Assembly: GCA_002213445.1 (NCBI GenBank)
Contig: NJIE01000003.1
Location: 124,001-188,000 of the forward strand
Length of the DNA stretch: 64,000 nucleotides
Origin: Xenophilus sp. AP218F
GTDB taxonomy: Bacteria > Pseudomonadota > Gammaproteobacteria > Burkholderiales > Chromobacteriaceae
Direction of reading: 5' to 3'
The position numbers and the translations under genes are program-made. Positions 44,229 to 53,091 of this stretch are shown piece after piece. The number at the start of each line of letters is the position of its first letter. Within the stretch, counting starts at the first letter, position 1. The notes under the pieces were generated by a model, which saw only the letters and a list, made by a program, of their open reading frames with translations, ran no database searches and had not been told where the DNA came from.

Positions 44229-45017
44229 TTATCGCGCCGGAGGGTTGCCCAGCACCGCGCAATCGTGGTCCTGCAATTCCTCGGCCGAGGCGCGATTGAG
44301 CGAGAGCGGATCGGCGCGGGTGGCCAGCAGCACGAAGCCCGGCTCGCCGTCGCTGAAGGTGGTGGCCAACAGCGCCATGCCGTAGCGGCCCATTTCCTGC
44401 CCGGCGCCCGGCACGCCGTTGGCCAGCAGGCGGAACGGCTCCTCGGCCAGCTGGTCCCCGTCGCGGGCGTCCACCCGGCGCGCCAGATAGCCGTGGCCCT
44501 TCAATTCCACCGGCAGCGGCCGCCAGCTGCCGCCCAGGCTGTCCTTGAGGTCGTCCACCTCCTGCCGCACCGTCGGATCGATGCAGGAGATGTGGATGTG
44601 CAGCTGGTTCTGGGTGCGGCCGTACTGCGAATTGATGGCCAGGGACACCGCCTCGCGCGGAATCGGCTTGCCGTAGCGCGCCAGCATGAAACGGCGCGCC
44701 TGCCAGGCCTCGCCCCAGTAGTCGGGCACGCCGTCGCCCAGCAGGGCCGGGCTCTCGATGCCGCTGACGCGCGCGGTGGGAATCAGCAGATACTGCAGCG
44801 GGCCGTTGCGATCCTTCAGCACCGCCACGCCCTGCTGCGGCTTGACCTCGGCGCAGGGCGCGGGCTGGCCGCTGCTTTGCTGATTGGGGACGCATTGCTC
44901 GCCGACGATGTTCCACAGCGCGTCGGCGTCGGCCAGCACGTAGCCCGAGACGGAAACAGCCAGAAGGCCGCACGCGCCCAGCGCGACGGCGATGCCCTGC
45001 AATGCTCGTTTTTTCAT
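44229..45017 (-). CDS. cdh: CDP-diacylglycerol pyrophosphatase
   Basis: The 262-residue protein has an N-terminal membrane anchor (ALQGIAVALGACGLLAVSVS) and the HIT-like active site NQLHIHISCIDPTVRQEV near residue 130, characteristic of Cdh, which hydrolyses CDP-diacylglycerol to CMP and phosphatidic acid. Flanking blocks QYLLIPTARVSGIESPALL and INSQYGRTQNQ also fit. The ATG at 45017 is used; a GTG nine codons upstream is possible and neither has a strong ribosome-binding site. Confidence 0.88.
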   Translation of the reverse strand: MKKRALQGIAVALGACGLLAVSVSGYVLADADALWNIVGEQCVPNQQSSGQPAPCAEVKPQQGVAVLKDRNGPLQYLLIPTARVSGIESPALLGDGVPDYWGEAWQARRFMLARYGKPIPREAVSLAINSQYGRTQNQLHIHISCIDPTVRQEVDDLKDSLGGSWRPLPVELKGHGYLARRVDARDGDQLAEEPFRLLANGVPGAGQEMGRYGMALLATTFSDGEPGFVLLATRADPLSLNRASAEELQDHDCAVLGNPPAR

Positions 45018-45093
45018 GGCGGCGCGAAGAAGTGGAAAACGCACCGAGCTTACCGCAAAACCCGGGAGCGGTGAGCGCGCGTCGCGGCCGGCG

Positions 45094-45432
45094 TCAGTGC
45101 TCGACGGGCTCCACCCGCACCGCCGCGCCGTAGCACAGCACCTCGGTCAGCCCGGTCATCACCTCGGTGGCGTCGTAACGCATGGCGATCACCGCGTTGG
45201 CCCCCAGCGCCTGCGCGTGCTCGCACATCTGCGCGTAGGTCTCCGCCCGCGCCTGCTCGCACAGGCGGGTGTAGATGGTGATGTTGCCGCCGAGCAGCGA
45301 TTGCAGGCCGCCGAGAAAATTGCCGACGATGGAGCGCGAGCGCACGGTGATGCCGCGCGCCACGCCCAGATTGGCGACGATGCGATAGCCCGGCAACTCG
45401 AGCGCGGTGGTGATCATGTTGTCTGGCAGCAT
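45094..45432 (-). CDS. YbjQ family protein (DUF74)
   Basis: The 112-residue protein matches YbjQ/DUF74, a small beta-rich pentameric family once called heavy-metal-binding: LELPGYRIVANLGVARGITV, RSRSIVGNFLGGLQSLLGG and EHAQALGANAVIAMRYD. Its biochemical role is unproven. The ATG at 45432 follows AAGAGGA with a 5-nt gap and is preferred to the ATG at 45447, which has no ribosome-binding site. Confidence 0.9.
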   Translation of the reverse strand: MLPDNMITTALELPGYRIVANLGVARGITVRSRSIVGNFLGGLQSLLGGNITIYTRLCEQARAETYAQMCEHAQALGANAVIAMRYDATEVMTGLTEVLCYGAAVRVEPVEH

Positions 45433-45477
45433 GGTTGTCCTCTTCATGGTTGCAATCGCGCGGCCGGCGCGCGAACG

Positions 45478-45511
45478 AAAAACCGCCGCGGGCGCGCGGC
45501 CGACGGCGGTT
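45478..45511 (-). terminator. Rho-independent terminator of the opp operon
   Basis: On the minus strand ACCGCCG pairs with CGGCGGT and is followed by TTTTC, 21 bp after the oppF stop. Confidence 0.75.
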
Positions 45512-45531
45512 GGGGCGAACAGGCGCGGCGA

Positions 45532-46521
45532 TCAGGCCAGCAGGCAGGACGACTGGGTCGCTTCGCTCAGCTGGCGCAGCTGCGGTTTTTCCTTGCCGCA
45601 ACGCTCCTCGGCCTGCGGGCAGCGGGTGCGGAACACGCAGCCGGAGGGCGGGTTGATCGGGCTGGGCAAATCGCCCTGCAGGATCTGGATCACCTTGTTC
45701 TTCTCCAGCTTCGGGTCCGGGATCGGAATCGCCGACAACAGCGCGCGGGTGTACGGATGCGACGGCGCGTCGTACAGCGCGTGCTTCTGCGCCAGCTCCA
45801 TCTCGCGGCCCAGATACATCACCAGGATGCGGTCGGAGATGTGCTTGACCACGGCCAGGTCGTGGGCGATGAAGATCAGGGCCAGGCCCATTTCGCGCTG
45901 CAGCTGCTTGAGCAGGTTGATGATCTGCGCCTGGATCGACACGTCCAGCGCCGACACCGGCTCGTCGCAGATGATCAGCTTGGGCTCCAGGATCAGCGCG
46001 CGGGCGATGCCGATGCGCTGGCACTGGCCGCCGGAGAACTCGTGCGGGTAGCGGTTGATCATCTGCTCCCGGAGGCCCACCTTGGCCATCATCGCCTTGA
46101 CGCGTTTTTGCACCTCGTCGGCGGACAGCTCCGGCTTGTGCACGCGCAGCGGCTCGCCGATGATCTGGGCGATGGTCATGCGCGGGTTGAGCGAGGCCAG
46201 CGGGTCCTGGAAGATCATCTGGATATCCTTGCGGACGTTCAGCCAGTCGCGGGCGCCGCCCTTGCGCAAGTCCTTGCCCATCCACACGATCTCGCCGTCG
46301 GTGGCCGGAATCAGGTTGAGGATGGCGCGGCTCAGCGTGGACTTGCCGCAGCCGGATTCGCCCACCACGCCCAGCGTTTCGCCGGGGTAGAGGTCGAAAC
46401 TTATGCCGTCCACGGCCTTCAGCGTTTTCTTCGGGCTCCACGGCCAGGCGTCGCCGCCCTTGACCTGGAAATGCACCTTGACGTTGCGCACCGACAGCAA
46501 CGGTTGCTTGGCCTCAGACAT
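45532..46521 (-). CDS. oppF: Oligopeptide ABC transporter ATPase OppF
   Basis: A 329-residue ABC ATPase of the peptide class: Walker [15 protein letters not shown] near residue 53, Q-loop FQDPLASLNPRMTI, signature EFSGGQCQRIGIARAL, Walker B LIICDEPVSALDVSIQ, and the C-terminal extension with a cysteine cluster (CVFRTRCPQAEERC) that binds an iron-sulfur cluster in characterised OppD/F-type proteins. It overlaps oppD by 8 bp and is the last opp gene. Confidence 0.94.
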   Translation of the reverse strand: MSEAKQPLLSVRNVKVHFQVKGGDAWPWSPKKTLKAVDGISFDLYPGETLGVVGESGCGKSTLSRAILNLIPATDGEIVWMGKDLRKGGARDWLNVRKDIQMIFQDPLASLNPRMTIAQIIGEPLRVHKPELSADEVQKRVKAMMAKVGLREQMINRYPHEFSGGQCQRIGIARALILEPKLIICDEPVSALDVSIQAQIINLLKQLQREMGLALIFIAHDLAVVKHISDRILVMYLGREMELAQKHALYDAPSHPYTRALLSAIPIPDPKLEKNKVIQILQGDLPSPINPPSGCVFRTRCPQAEERCGKEKPQLRQLSEATQSSCLLA

Positions 46522-47515
46522 GGATCACCTCCTCGGCGGCTTTCGCCAGCTCTTCGGCCGGCTTGTGGCAGGCGCGCAGCACCTGCGGGTTGAGACTGCT
46601 GGCCGCCAGCGGCGGCAGTTCGCTCACGCAGCGCGCGCTGCTGTGCACGCAGCGCTCGGAGAACGGACAGCCTTTGGGCATATTGGCCATATTGGGCGGA
46701 TTGCCGGGGATGCTGATGAGCTCGGAGCCGTCATGGTCCAGCCGCGGCAGCGCGCCCAGTAGGCCGATGGTGTACGGGTGGCTGGGGTGGTAGAAGATGT
46801 TGTCGGCCTGGCCGTACTCCATCGCCCGGCCGCCGTACATCACCAGCACTTTTTCGCACAGTCCGGCCACCACGCCCAGGTCGTGGGTGATCATGATGAT
46901 GGCTGTGCCGAAATCGCGCTGCAGGTCTTTCAGCAGCGTCAGGATCTGCGCCTGCACCGTCACGTCCAGCGCGGTGGTCGGCTCGTCGGCGATCAGCACT
47001 TCCGGCTCGCACAGCAGCGCCATGGCGATCATCACCCGCTGGCGCATGCCGCCGGAGAACTCGTGCGGGTACATGTTCACCCGCCGCGCCGCTTCCGGGA
47101 TGCGCACCGCGTCCAGGAGCTCGATGGCGCGCTTCCTGGCGTCGCGCCGGCTCATGCCCTTGTGCAGCTCCAGCACCTCGGTCATCTGCCGCTCTACCGT
47201 CAGGTACGGGTTGAGCGAGGTCATCGGGTCCTGGAAGATCATCGACACGCGGTCGCCGCGGATCTGGTTCAGATCGCGGGCGCTCATGGTCAGCAGGTTC
47301 TTGCCGTGGTAGAGCGCTTCGCCGCTGGTGGCGCCGTTCTTGGCCAACAGGCCCATCATCGCCAGCACGGTCTGGCTCTTGCCGGAGCCGGATTCGCCGA
47401 CGATGCCCAGGGTCTGGCCCTTGGCCAGATCGAAGCTCACGCCGTTGACGGCGTTGACGATGCCGTCGTTGGTCTGGAACTGAACCCCCAGGTTCGTTAC
47501 TTTCAAGATGCTCAT
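46514..47515 (-). CDS. oppD: Oligopeptide ABC transporter ATPase OppD
   Basis: A 333-residue ABC ATPase with Walker A GIVGESGSGKSQTVLAMMGL near residue 37, signature EFSGGMRQRVMIAMALL, Walker B VLIADEPTTALDVTVQ and the C-terminal cysteine cluster (GCPFSERCVHSSARC). With OppF it powers peptide uptake through OppBC. It starts 23 bp after oppC and overlaps oppF by 8 bp. Confidence 0.94.
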   Translation of the reverse strand: MSILKVTNLGVQFQTNDGIVNAVNGVSFDLAKGQTLGIVGESGSGKSQTVLAMMGLLAKNGATSGEALYHGKNLLTMSARDLNQIRGDRVSMIFQDPMTSLNPYLTVERQMTEVLELHKGMSRRDARKRAIELLDAVRIPEAARRVNMYPHEFSGGMRQRVMIAMALLCEPEVLIADEPTTALDVTVQAQILTLLKDLQRDFGTAIIMITHDLGVVAGLCEKVLVMYGGRAMEYGQADNIFYHPSHPYTIGLLGALPRLDHDGSELISIPGNPPNMANMPKGCPFSERCVHSSARCVSELPPLAASSLNPQVLRACHKPAEELAKAAEEVIHV

Positions 47516-47538
47516 GGTTTACCTCACCTGTGTCGGGG

Positions 47539-48453
47539 TCAGCGGTCTTTCGGGTCCAGCGCGTCGCGCAGGCCGTCGCCGATATAGTTGGCGCAATACA
47601 GCGTCAACGACAGCATGCCGGCCGGGAACAGCAGCATCCAGGGATGGGTTTCCATCACCTTGGTGCCGTCGCCGATCAGCACGCCCCAGCTGGTCATCGG
47701 TTCCTGCACGCCAAGGCCCAGGAAGGACAGCACCGATTCGGTCAGAATCACGCCCGGCACGGTCACCGTGGTGTAGATCACGACGATGCCGAGCAGGTTG
47801 GGCACGATGTGGCGGAAGATGATTACCGGGGTGGATACGCCGATGGCGTGCGCCGCCTCGATGTACTCCTTGGACTTGATCGCCAGCGTCTGGCCGCGCA
47901 CCACGCGCGCCATGTCCATCCAGCCGAGGATGGTGATGGTCAGCACCACCAGATAGAACTCGCGGCCCAACAGCGTCACCATCAGGATGGCGATCAACAG
48001 GTAGGGCACGGCGTACATCATGTCCACCACGCGCATCATCAGGTTGTCGATCTTGCCGCCCAGGAAGCCGGCGGTGGCGCCCCAGATCACGCCGATGATC
48101 ACCGCCGCCAGCGTGGCCAGCGCGCCCACCATCAGCGAAATGCGGCCGCCGATCAGGGTGCGCACCAGGAGGTCGCGGCCCAGTTCGTCGGTGCCGAACA
48201 GGTGCCAGTTCTGCAGCGTGGGCGCCAGGCTGATGGCGTCCCAGTCGGTGTCTTCGTAGTGATGGGGCAGGAACATCGGCCCCAGGATACAGGCCAGCGC
48301 GATCAGGCTGAGTATCGCCAGACTGACCACGGCGGCCTTGTTGCGGAAGAAACGGACGCGGGCGTCGCGCCACAGGCTGCGGCCTTCGACCGCGGCGTCG
48401 GCCATGCCGTTTTCCAGCGCCGCGGCAACCGCGGCTTGTTTGCTTTTCAACAT
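47539..48453 (-). CDS. oppC: Oligopeptide ABC transporter permease OppC
   Basis: The 304-residue permease has an N-terminal cytoplasmic stretch, a first membrane helix near residue 38, the GTDELGRDLLVRTLIGGRIS hallmark of DppC/OppC proteins near residue 95, and the EAA-loop segment EAAHAIGVSTPVIIFRHIVP near residue 195. It pairs with OppB. It lies 10 bp after oppB. Confidence 0.95.
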   Translation of the reverse strand: MLKSKQAAVAAALENGMADAAVEGRSLWRDARVRFFRNKAAVVSLAILSLIALACILGPMFLPHHYEDTDWDAISLAPTLQNWHLFGTDELGRDLLVRTLIGGRISLMVGALATLAAVIIGVIWGATAGFLGGKIDNLMMRVVDMMYAVPYLLIAILMVTLLGREFYLVVLTITILGWMDMARVVRGQTLAIKSKEYIEAAHAIGVSTPVIIFRHIVPNLLGIVVIYTTVTVPGVILTESVLSFLGLGVQEPMTSWGVLIGDGTKVMETHPWMLLFPAGMLSLTLYCANYIGDGLRDALDPKDR

Positions 48454-48463
48454 CTTGGCCTCC

Positions 48464-49384
48464 TCAGTAACGGATCTTCGGATCGAGCGCGGCGTAAGCC
48501 AGGTCGACGAGGAGGTTGAATACCACGGTGATCACCGTCACCAGCACCACAAGGCCGAGCACCAGCGTGTAGTCGCGGTTGGCGGCGCCGTTGACGATCA
48601 GCTTGCCGAGGCCCGGCAGCGAGAAGATGGACTCGGTCACCACCGCGGAGGTGATGGACGAGATCGCCAGCGGCCCAAGCAGGGTCACCACCGGCATCAG
48701 CGCGGGCTTGAGGGCGTGGCGCAGCACGATGGTGCGCATCGGCAGGCCCTTGGCGCGCGCGGTGCGGATGAAGTTGCTGTTCATCACCTCGATCAGGCTG
48801 CCGCGCATCACCCGGCCGATGGTGGCCACGTTGATGAACACCAGCAACGCCACCGGCAGCACCATGTATTGCAGGGCGAACTCGTCCCAACCGCCGGACG
48901 GCAGCCAGTGCAGGGTGACGGCGAAGATCAGCACCAGCACCGGCCCGATGATGAAGGACGGGAAGGCGCTGCCCATGCTGCCCACCAGCATCACCAGATA
49001 GTCGACGATGCTGTTCTGGCGCAAGGCGGCGGTGATGCCGAGGATGACGCCGATCACCAGCGAAATCACGATGGCGCTGCCGCCGATGGCGGCGGAAACC
49101 GGCAAGGCGTGAGCCACCAGCTCGTTGACGCTCCAGTCGGCGTAACGGAAGGACGCGCCCAGATCGCCGTGCAACAGGCTCTTCAGGTAATAGAGATATT
49201 GCTGCCACAAAGGCAGGTCAAGATGGTACTTGGCCTGCAGATTGGCCAGCACCTCGGCGGAAACTTTGCGTTCGCCGTCGAACGGACCGCCGGGGGTCAT
49301 GTGCAACAGCAGGTAGCAGACCGTAATCACGGCCCATACGGTTGGAATGGTTACCAACACGCGGCGTAGAGTGTAAGACCACAT
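48464..49384 (-). CDS. oppB: Oligopeptide ABC transporter permease OppB
   Basis: The 306-residue permease begins with the DppB/OppB text LRRVLVTIPTVWAVITVCYL, has PGGPFDGERKV and DLGASFRYADWSVNELV in the first periplasmic loop, and the EAA-loop RTARAKGLPMRTIVLRHALK near residue 215. It is 150 bp downstream of oppA; two hairpins lie in that gap. Confidence 0.95.
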   Translation of the reverse strand: MWSYTLRRVLVTIPTVWAVITVCYLLLHMTPGGPFDGERKVSAEVLANLQAKYHLDLPLWQQYLYYLKSLLHGDLGASFRYADWSVNELVAHALPVSAAIGGSAIVISLVIGVILGITAALRQNSIVDYLVMLVGSMGSAFPSFIIGPVLVLIFAVTLHWLPSGGWDEFALQYMVLPVALLVFINVATIGRVMRGSLIEVMNSNFIRTARAKGLPMRTIVLRHALKPALMPVVTLLGPLAISSITSAVVTESIFSLPGLGKLIVNGAANRDYTLVLGLVVLVTVITVVFNLLVDLAYAALDPKIRY

Positions 49385-49440
49385 TGCAAGAAACTCCGGA
49401 TCATCGGCCAGCCGGAACCGCGGGCCTCGCGGATGCGCGG

Positions 49441-49525
49441 GGCCGGCGGCGATGATGTCACCACAATCATCGGCCGGCGCCCCAGCGAGTGGGAGGCCGG
49501 CCTCGGGGCGGGGGCCTGCGCCCCC
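49441..49525 (-). promoter_or_regulatory. Two hairpins between oppA and oppB
   Basis: Directly after oppA, GGGGGC (49510-49515) pairs with GCCCCC (49520-49525) around a 4-nt loop. Further along, GCCGGC...GATGAT pairs with ATCATC...GCCGGC across 49442-49478, with a small bulge. Neither is followed by a T run. They may protect the oppA 3' end or lessen read-through, giving more binding protein than permease. Confidence 0.55.
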
Positions 49526-49534
49526 GGTTACGGC

Positions 49535-51148
49535 TTAGTGCTGAATGATGTAGAAGTACTTGCTGCGATAACGGTCAGCCGTGTTCTTCACCGAGTAGCC
49601 GCCTACGTACGGTTTCACCAGACGCGGCAGCGTGTACTGCAGCACCGGGATCATCGGGTAGTCGTCCATCACCAGCTTGGTGGCCTGGGTCAGGAGCTGG
49701 GTGCGCTTGGCCTGATCGGTGGTGGCGTTGCCCTGGTCGATCAACTCGTCCGCTTTCTTGTTGCAGTTGAAGTTGTCGTTCTGGGTGTTGCCGCACTGCA
49801 CCAGCGCGAGGAAGGTGGTGGCGTCGTTGTAGTCGGCCAGCCAGCCGTTGCGTGCGACCTGGTAATCGCCGTCATGGCGCTTCTTCAGGAATACCTTGAA
49901 CTCGGAGTTGTCCATGGTGGTATTCAGGCCCAGCTTGGATTTCCACTCGGAAGCCATGAAGATGGCCATCTTCTTGTGGTAGTCGCTCGTGTTGTACGAC
50001 AGCTTGAGCGTGGCACCCGGCTTGACGCCGGCGGCGGCCAGCAGCTTCTTGGCCTCTTCCACGCGCTTGGCCATCGGCCACTTCACCCAGTCGTAAGTGG
50101 ACGGCTGCGCGCCCTTGACGCCCTTCACCACCACGCTGTAGGCCGGAGTCTGGCCGTCGGCGGTGATCTTGGCGGCCAACAGGTCGCGGTCAACCACCAT
50201 GGACAGCGCCTTGCGCACGCGCACGTCCTTGAGCAGCGGGTCCTTGTGGTTCAAACCGTAGTAACGCAGGCCCAGGATGGTGGACGTCTTCAGATCCTTG
50301 GGCATGGATTGCTTGAATTGCGCGAACACGCCCGGCGGCAGCTGGTAGGTCATGTCCACCTGGCCGGACTGGTACAGCTTGACTTCGGCGTTCTGGTCTT
50401 CGATCGGCAGGAAGCTGACGCGGGTCAGCTGCACGTTCTTGGCGTCCCAGTACTGCGGGTTCTTCTCGATCACCACCTTGCTGTTGACTTGCCAGTCTTT
50501 CAGCACGTACGGCCCGTTGGACACCATCTTGCCCGGCTTCACCCAATCCTTGCCGAACTTGTCGATGACGGCCTTGGGCGCGGGGCCGAGCTGGGCGTTG
50601 GACATCAGTTCCGGCAGGTAGGACACCGGGAAGGCGGTTTTCACTTCCAGGGTGTGCTTGTCCAGCGCCTTGACGCCGATTTCGGACGGCTGTTTCTTGC
50701 CGGCGACGATGGCTTCGCCGTTCTCGAAGAAAATGCCGAAGGTGCCGGCGTAGGGCGCGGCCAGCTTCGGGTCCACCAGGCGGCGGATGCCGTAGACGAA
50801 GTCGTCGGCGGTCAGCGCGCTGCCGTCGGACCATTTGGCGTTCTTGCGCAGCTTGAATTGCCAGGTGGTCGGGGAAGTCTGCTTCCAGGATTCGGCCACG
50901 CCCGGCACCAGCTTGCCGTCGTTGTCGGTGGCGGTCAGGCCTTCGAACAGATCGTGGGTGATGATGTTGGCCGGCACACCTTCCACTACCATCGGGTCCA
51001 GCGATTCCGGCTCGGAGCCGTTGGCGCGGATCAGTTCCTGCTTGGCCGCCAGCTTGGTGCCGGCGGGAACGTAGGCGGCGAACGCCGCGCTGGAAGCCAG
51101 GGCCATGGCGACTGCGCCAGCAATCACCTGAAGCGATTTCTTGCTCAT
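49535..51148 (-). CDS. oppA: Oligopeptide-binding protein OppA
   Basis: A 537-residue periplasmic peptide-binding protein of the SBP_bac_5 family. The signal peptide is VIAGAVAMALASSAAFAAYV. The mature start AAKQELIRANGSEPESLDPM, the signature WKQTSPTTWQFKLRKNAKWSDGSALTADDF-like region (about residues 87-117), and the C-terminal YPMIPVLQYTLPRLVKPYV are typical of OppA/MppA. GGAG lies about 9 nt before the ATG. It is the first gene of oppABCDF. Confidence 0.95.
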   Translation of the reverse strand: MSKKSLQVIAGAVAMALASSAAFAAYVPAGTKLAAKQELIRANGSEPESLDPMVVEGVPANIITHDLFEGLTATDNDGKLVPGVAESWKQTSPTTWQFKLRKNAKWSDGSALTADDFVYGIRRLVDPKLAAPYAGTFGIFFENGEAIVAGKKQPSEIGVKALDKHTLEVKTAFPVSYLPELMSNAQLGPAPKAVIDKFGKDWVKPGKMVSNGPYVLKDWQVNSKVVIEKNPQYWDAKNVQLTRVSFLPIEDQNAEVKLYQSGQVDMTYQLPPGVFAQFKQSMPKDLKTSTILGLRYYGLNHKDPLLKDVRVRKALSMVVDRDLLAAKITADGQTPAYSVVVKGVKGAQPSTYDWVKWPMAKRVEEAKKLLAAAGVKPGATLKLSYNTSDYHKKMAIFMASEWKSKLGLNTTMDNSEFKVFLKKRHDGDYQVARNGWLADYNDATTFLALVQCGNTQNDNFNCNKKADELIDQGNATTDQAKRTQLLTQATKLVMDDYPMIPVLQYTLPRLVKPYVGGYSVKNTADRYRSKYFYIIQH

Positions 51149-51235
51149 CTTCTAAATCTCCGTGCTTGTGTAGTATCCCGGGACGGGTTTTTTGGAATCT
51201 TGCGCTCTTCGATTGTATCCAGAGCGTGCTCGCAG

Positions 51236-51265
51236 ATTATGCGCAGAGGGTTTTGAATACTTCAA
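51236..51265 (-). promoter_or_regulatory. Sigma-70 promoter of oppA
   Basis: On the minus strand TTGAAG (51260-51265) and CATAAT (51236-51241) are 18 bp apart. The expected transcript has a leader of about 80 nt before oppA. Confidence 0.6.
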
Positions 51266-51275
51266 GCCCTGATTA

Positions 51276-51360
51276 GCCATATATGGCGTAAGTTTTGCCG
51301 AAAAACCTGATTTTTGTCCGACAATCAAAACCGGAATGGCATTAGCTGTTTGATATCAAA
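51276..51360. promoter_or_regulatory. Two perfect 12-bp palindromes upstream of the oppA promoter
   Basis: GCCATATATGGC at 51276-51287 and TTTGATATCAAA at 51349-51360 are perfect palindromes whose centres are 73 bp apart, about seven helical turns. The nearer one ends 11 bp upstream of the -35 box. They are candidate operator sites. The rest of the 461-bp gap (51149-51609) is AT-rich up to about 51410 and then GC-rich, with no gene that I can support. Confidence 0.5.
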
Positions 51361-51549
51361 GGATATTTGGCGGATTCAGGATTGCGCATGAGCTAAATTA
51401 TTGCCGGCTATCACCCTGGCTCATGGCGAAATGCGCGCCCGAATCCCGCGCCGGACAGCTGTGCCAGCGTCGGCTGATATGCGCGTCATGCCTTCGACCG
51501 GCCTTGCGCGTCGTCAAGGCCGGCCTGCCGCCAAAATATCGCGCCCAAA

Positions 51550-51581
51550 CGCAAAACCGCCTGTTTTTCAAGACAGGCGGC
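51550..51581 (-). terminator. Rho-independent terminator of pyrC
   Basis: On the minus strand CCGCCTGT pairs with ACAGGCGG around an 8-nt loop and is followed by TTTTGCGTTT, 29 bp after the pyrC stop. Confidence 0.8.
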
Positions 51582-51609
51582 AGGATTGGACGGCATGGCC
51601 CGGCTGGCG

Positions 51610-52644
51610 TCAGCCGCGCAGTCGCCAGGTTATCGTTTCGCCGGCGCGCAACGGCACCAGCTCGTCCGCGCCGTACGCCAGCGACGCCGGCCCGGTCCAG
51701 CTTTCCTTGGCCAGGACGACGCGATCGCCATTGACCGGCAAGCCATAGAAGGCCGGGCCGTTCAGGCTGGCGAAGGCCTCCAGCTGGTCCAGCGCGCCGG
51801 CGGCCTCGAAAGCTTCGGCGTAGAGTTCGATGGCGGCGTGGGCGGTATACATGCCGGCGCAGCCGCAGGCGGCCTCCTTGGCGCCCCTGGCGTGCGGCGC
51901 GCTGTCGGTGCCGAGGAAGAACTTGGCCGAGCCGGACGTCGCCGCCTTGAGCAGGGCCTGGCGGTGCAGCTCGCGCTTCAACACCGGCAGGCAGTAGTGA
52001 TGCGGGCGGATGCCGCCGACGAACAGGGCATTGCGATTCATCAACAGATGATGGGCGGTGATGGTGGCGGCGACGTTGGCGGGCGCGGCGGCGACGAACT
52101 CGGCCGCCTCGCGGGTGGTGATGTGCTCGAACACCACCTTCAGCGTCGGCAGCCGCGCCAGCAGCGGCTTCATCACCCGCTCGATGAAGGCCGCCTCGCG
52201 GTCGAACACGTCGATGTCGGCATCGGTGACTTCGCCGTGCACCAGCAGCGGCATGCCGGCCTCGGCCATCGCTTCCAGCGCTGGCATCGCGTGGCGGATA
52301 TCGGTGACGCCGTGATCGGAGTTGGTGGTGGCGCCGGCCGGATAGAGCTTGACCGCGTGCACGAAGCCGCTGGCTTTGGCCAGACGGATCTCGTCGGCGC
52401 TGGTCTTGTCGGTCAGGTACAGCGTCATCAGCGGCTCGAAATCGCTGCCCGCCGGGCGCGCCGCCAGGATGCGTTCGCGGTAGGCGGCGGCGGCGGCCAC
52501 CGTGGTGACCGGCGGCTTGAGGTTGGGCATGACGATGGCGCGGCCCATCTGGCGACAGGTGTCAGGCAATACGGCGGCCAGCGCCGCGCCGTCGCGCAGG
52601 TGCAAATGCCAGTCATCGGGACGGATCAGGGTGAGTGTCTGCAT
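51610..52644 (-). CDS. pyrC: Dihydroorotase
   Basis: A 344-residue class II dihydroorotase of pyrimidine synthesis. The binuclear zinc site is visible: [15 protein letters not shown] at residues 9-23, the carbamylated lysine in [20 protein letters not shown] near residue 104, HGE near 140, HITT near 180 and GTDSAPH near 255. The length is that of E. coli PyrC. It lies downstream of tusA on the same strand but is separated from it by a terminator. Confidence 0.97.
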   Translation of the reverse strand: MQTLTLIRPDDWHLHLRDGAALAAVLPDTCRQMGRAIVMPNLKPPVTTVAAAAAYRERILAARPAGSDFEPLMTLYLTDKTSADEIRLAKASGFVHAVKLYPAGATTNSDHGVTDIRHAMPALEAMAEAGMPLLVHGEVTDADIDVFDREAAFIERVMKPLLARLPTLKVVFEHITTREAAEFVAAAPANVAATITAHHLLMNRNALFVGGIRPHHYCLPVLKRELHRQALLKAATSGSAKFFLGTDSAPHARGAKEAACGCAGMYTAHAAIELYAEAFEAAGALDQLEAFASLNGPAFYGLPVNGDRVVLAKESWTGPASLAYGADELVPLRAGETITWRLRG

Positions 52645-52667
52645 GGTCGTCTTGCTGTGGATGGCTT

Positions 52668-52697
52668 GAAAAAAAGGCGACGGGGAAACCGTCGCCT
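52668..52697 (-). terminator. Rho-independent terminator of tusA
   Basis: On the minus strand GGCGACGG pairs with CCGTCGCC around a 5-nt loop and is followed by seven T residues, in the 66-bp gap between tusA and pyrC. Confidence 0.88.
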
Positions 52698-52710
52698 GGC
52701 ATGAATCTGT

Positions 52711-52941
52711 TTACTTGCGCTTGAGCACCATCCGGAACTTGCCTTCCTCGGTGGTGACCGATTCTAGCAGCGGGTTGCCGGTCTGGCGGCAGAAGGCCTC
52801 GAAATCCTTGGGCGCGCCGGGGTCGGTGGCGATCACTTCCAGCACGGCGCCGCTGGCCATGTCGGCCAGCGCCTTCTTGGCGCGCAAGATAGGCAGCGGA
52901 CAGTTCAGCCCGGAGAGGTCGATGTGTTTGTCTGGTGTCAT
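52711..52941 (-). CDS. tusA: Sulfurtransferase TusA
   Basis: The 76-residue protein has the SirA/TusA fold with the active cysteine Cys14 in SGLNCPLPILRAKKALADM and the C-terminal EGKFRMVLKRK. It relays sulfur as a persulfide in tRNA 2-thiouridine synthesis and related pathways. AGGA lies about 9 nt before the ATG. It is divergent from the NRDE gene. Confidence 0.93.
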   Translation of the reverse strand: MTPDKHIDLSGLNCPLPILRAKKALADMASGAVLEVIATDPGAPKDFEAFCRQTGNPLLESVTTEEGKFRMVLKRK

Positions 52942-53091
52942 GAGCCGGTATCCTGAGCCATATCACGTTACAATGAAGGCAGGCCTGAGCCGAAGCCAGG
53001 CCGCGGCCGATCATTTTACGCGAGTCGCCCCCGCTTGTCCCGGCGCAGGCCGTCCGGCAGCGGCAAGTCGCAATCCAGAACTGGCAATCCT

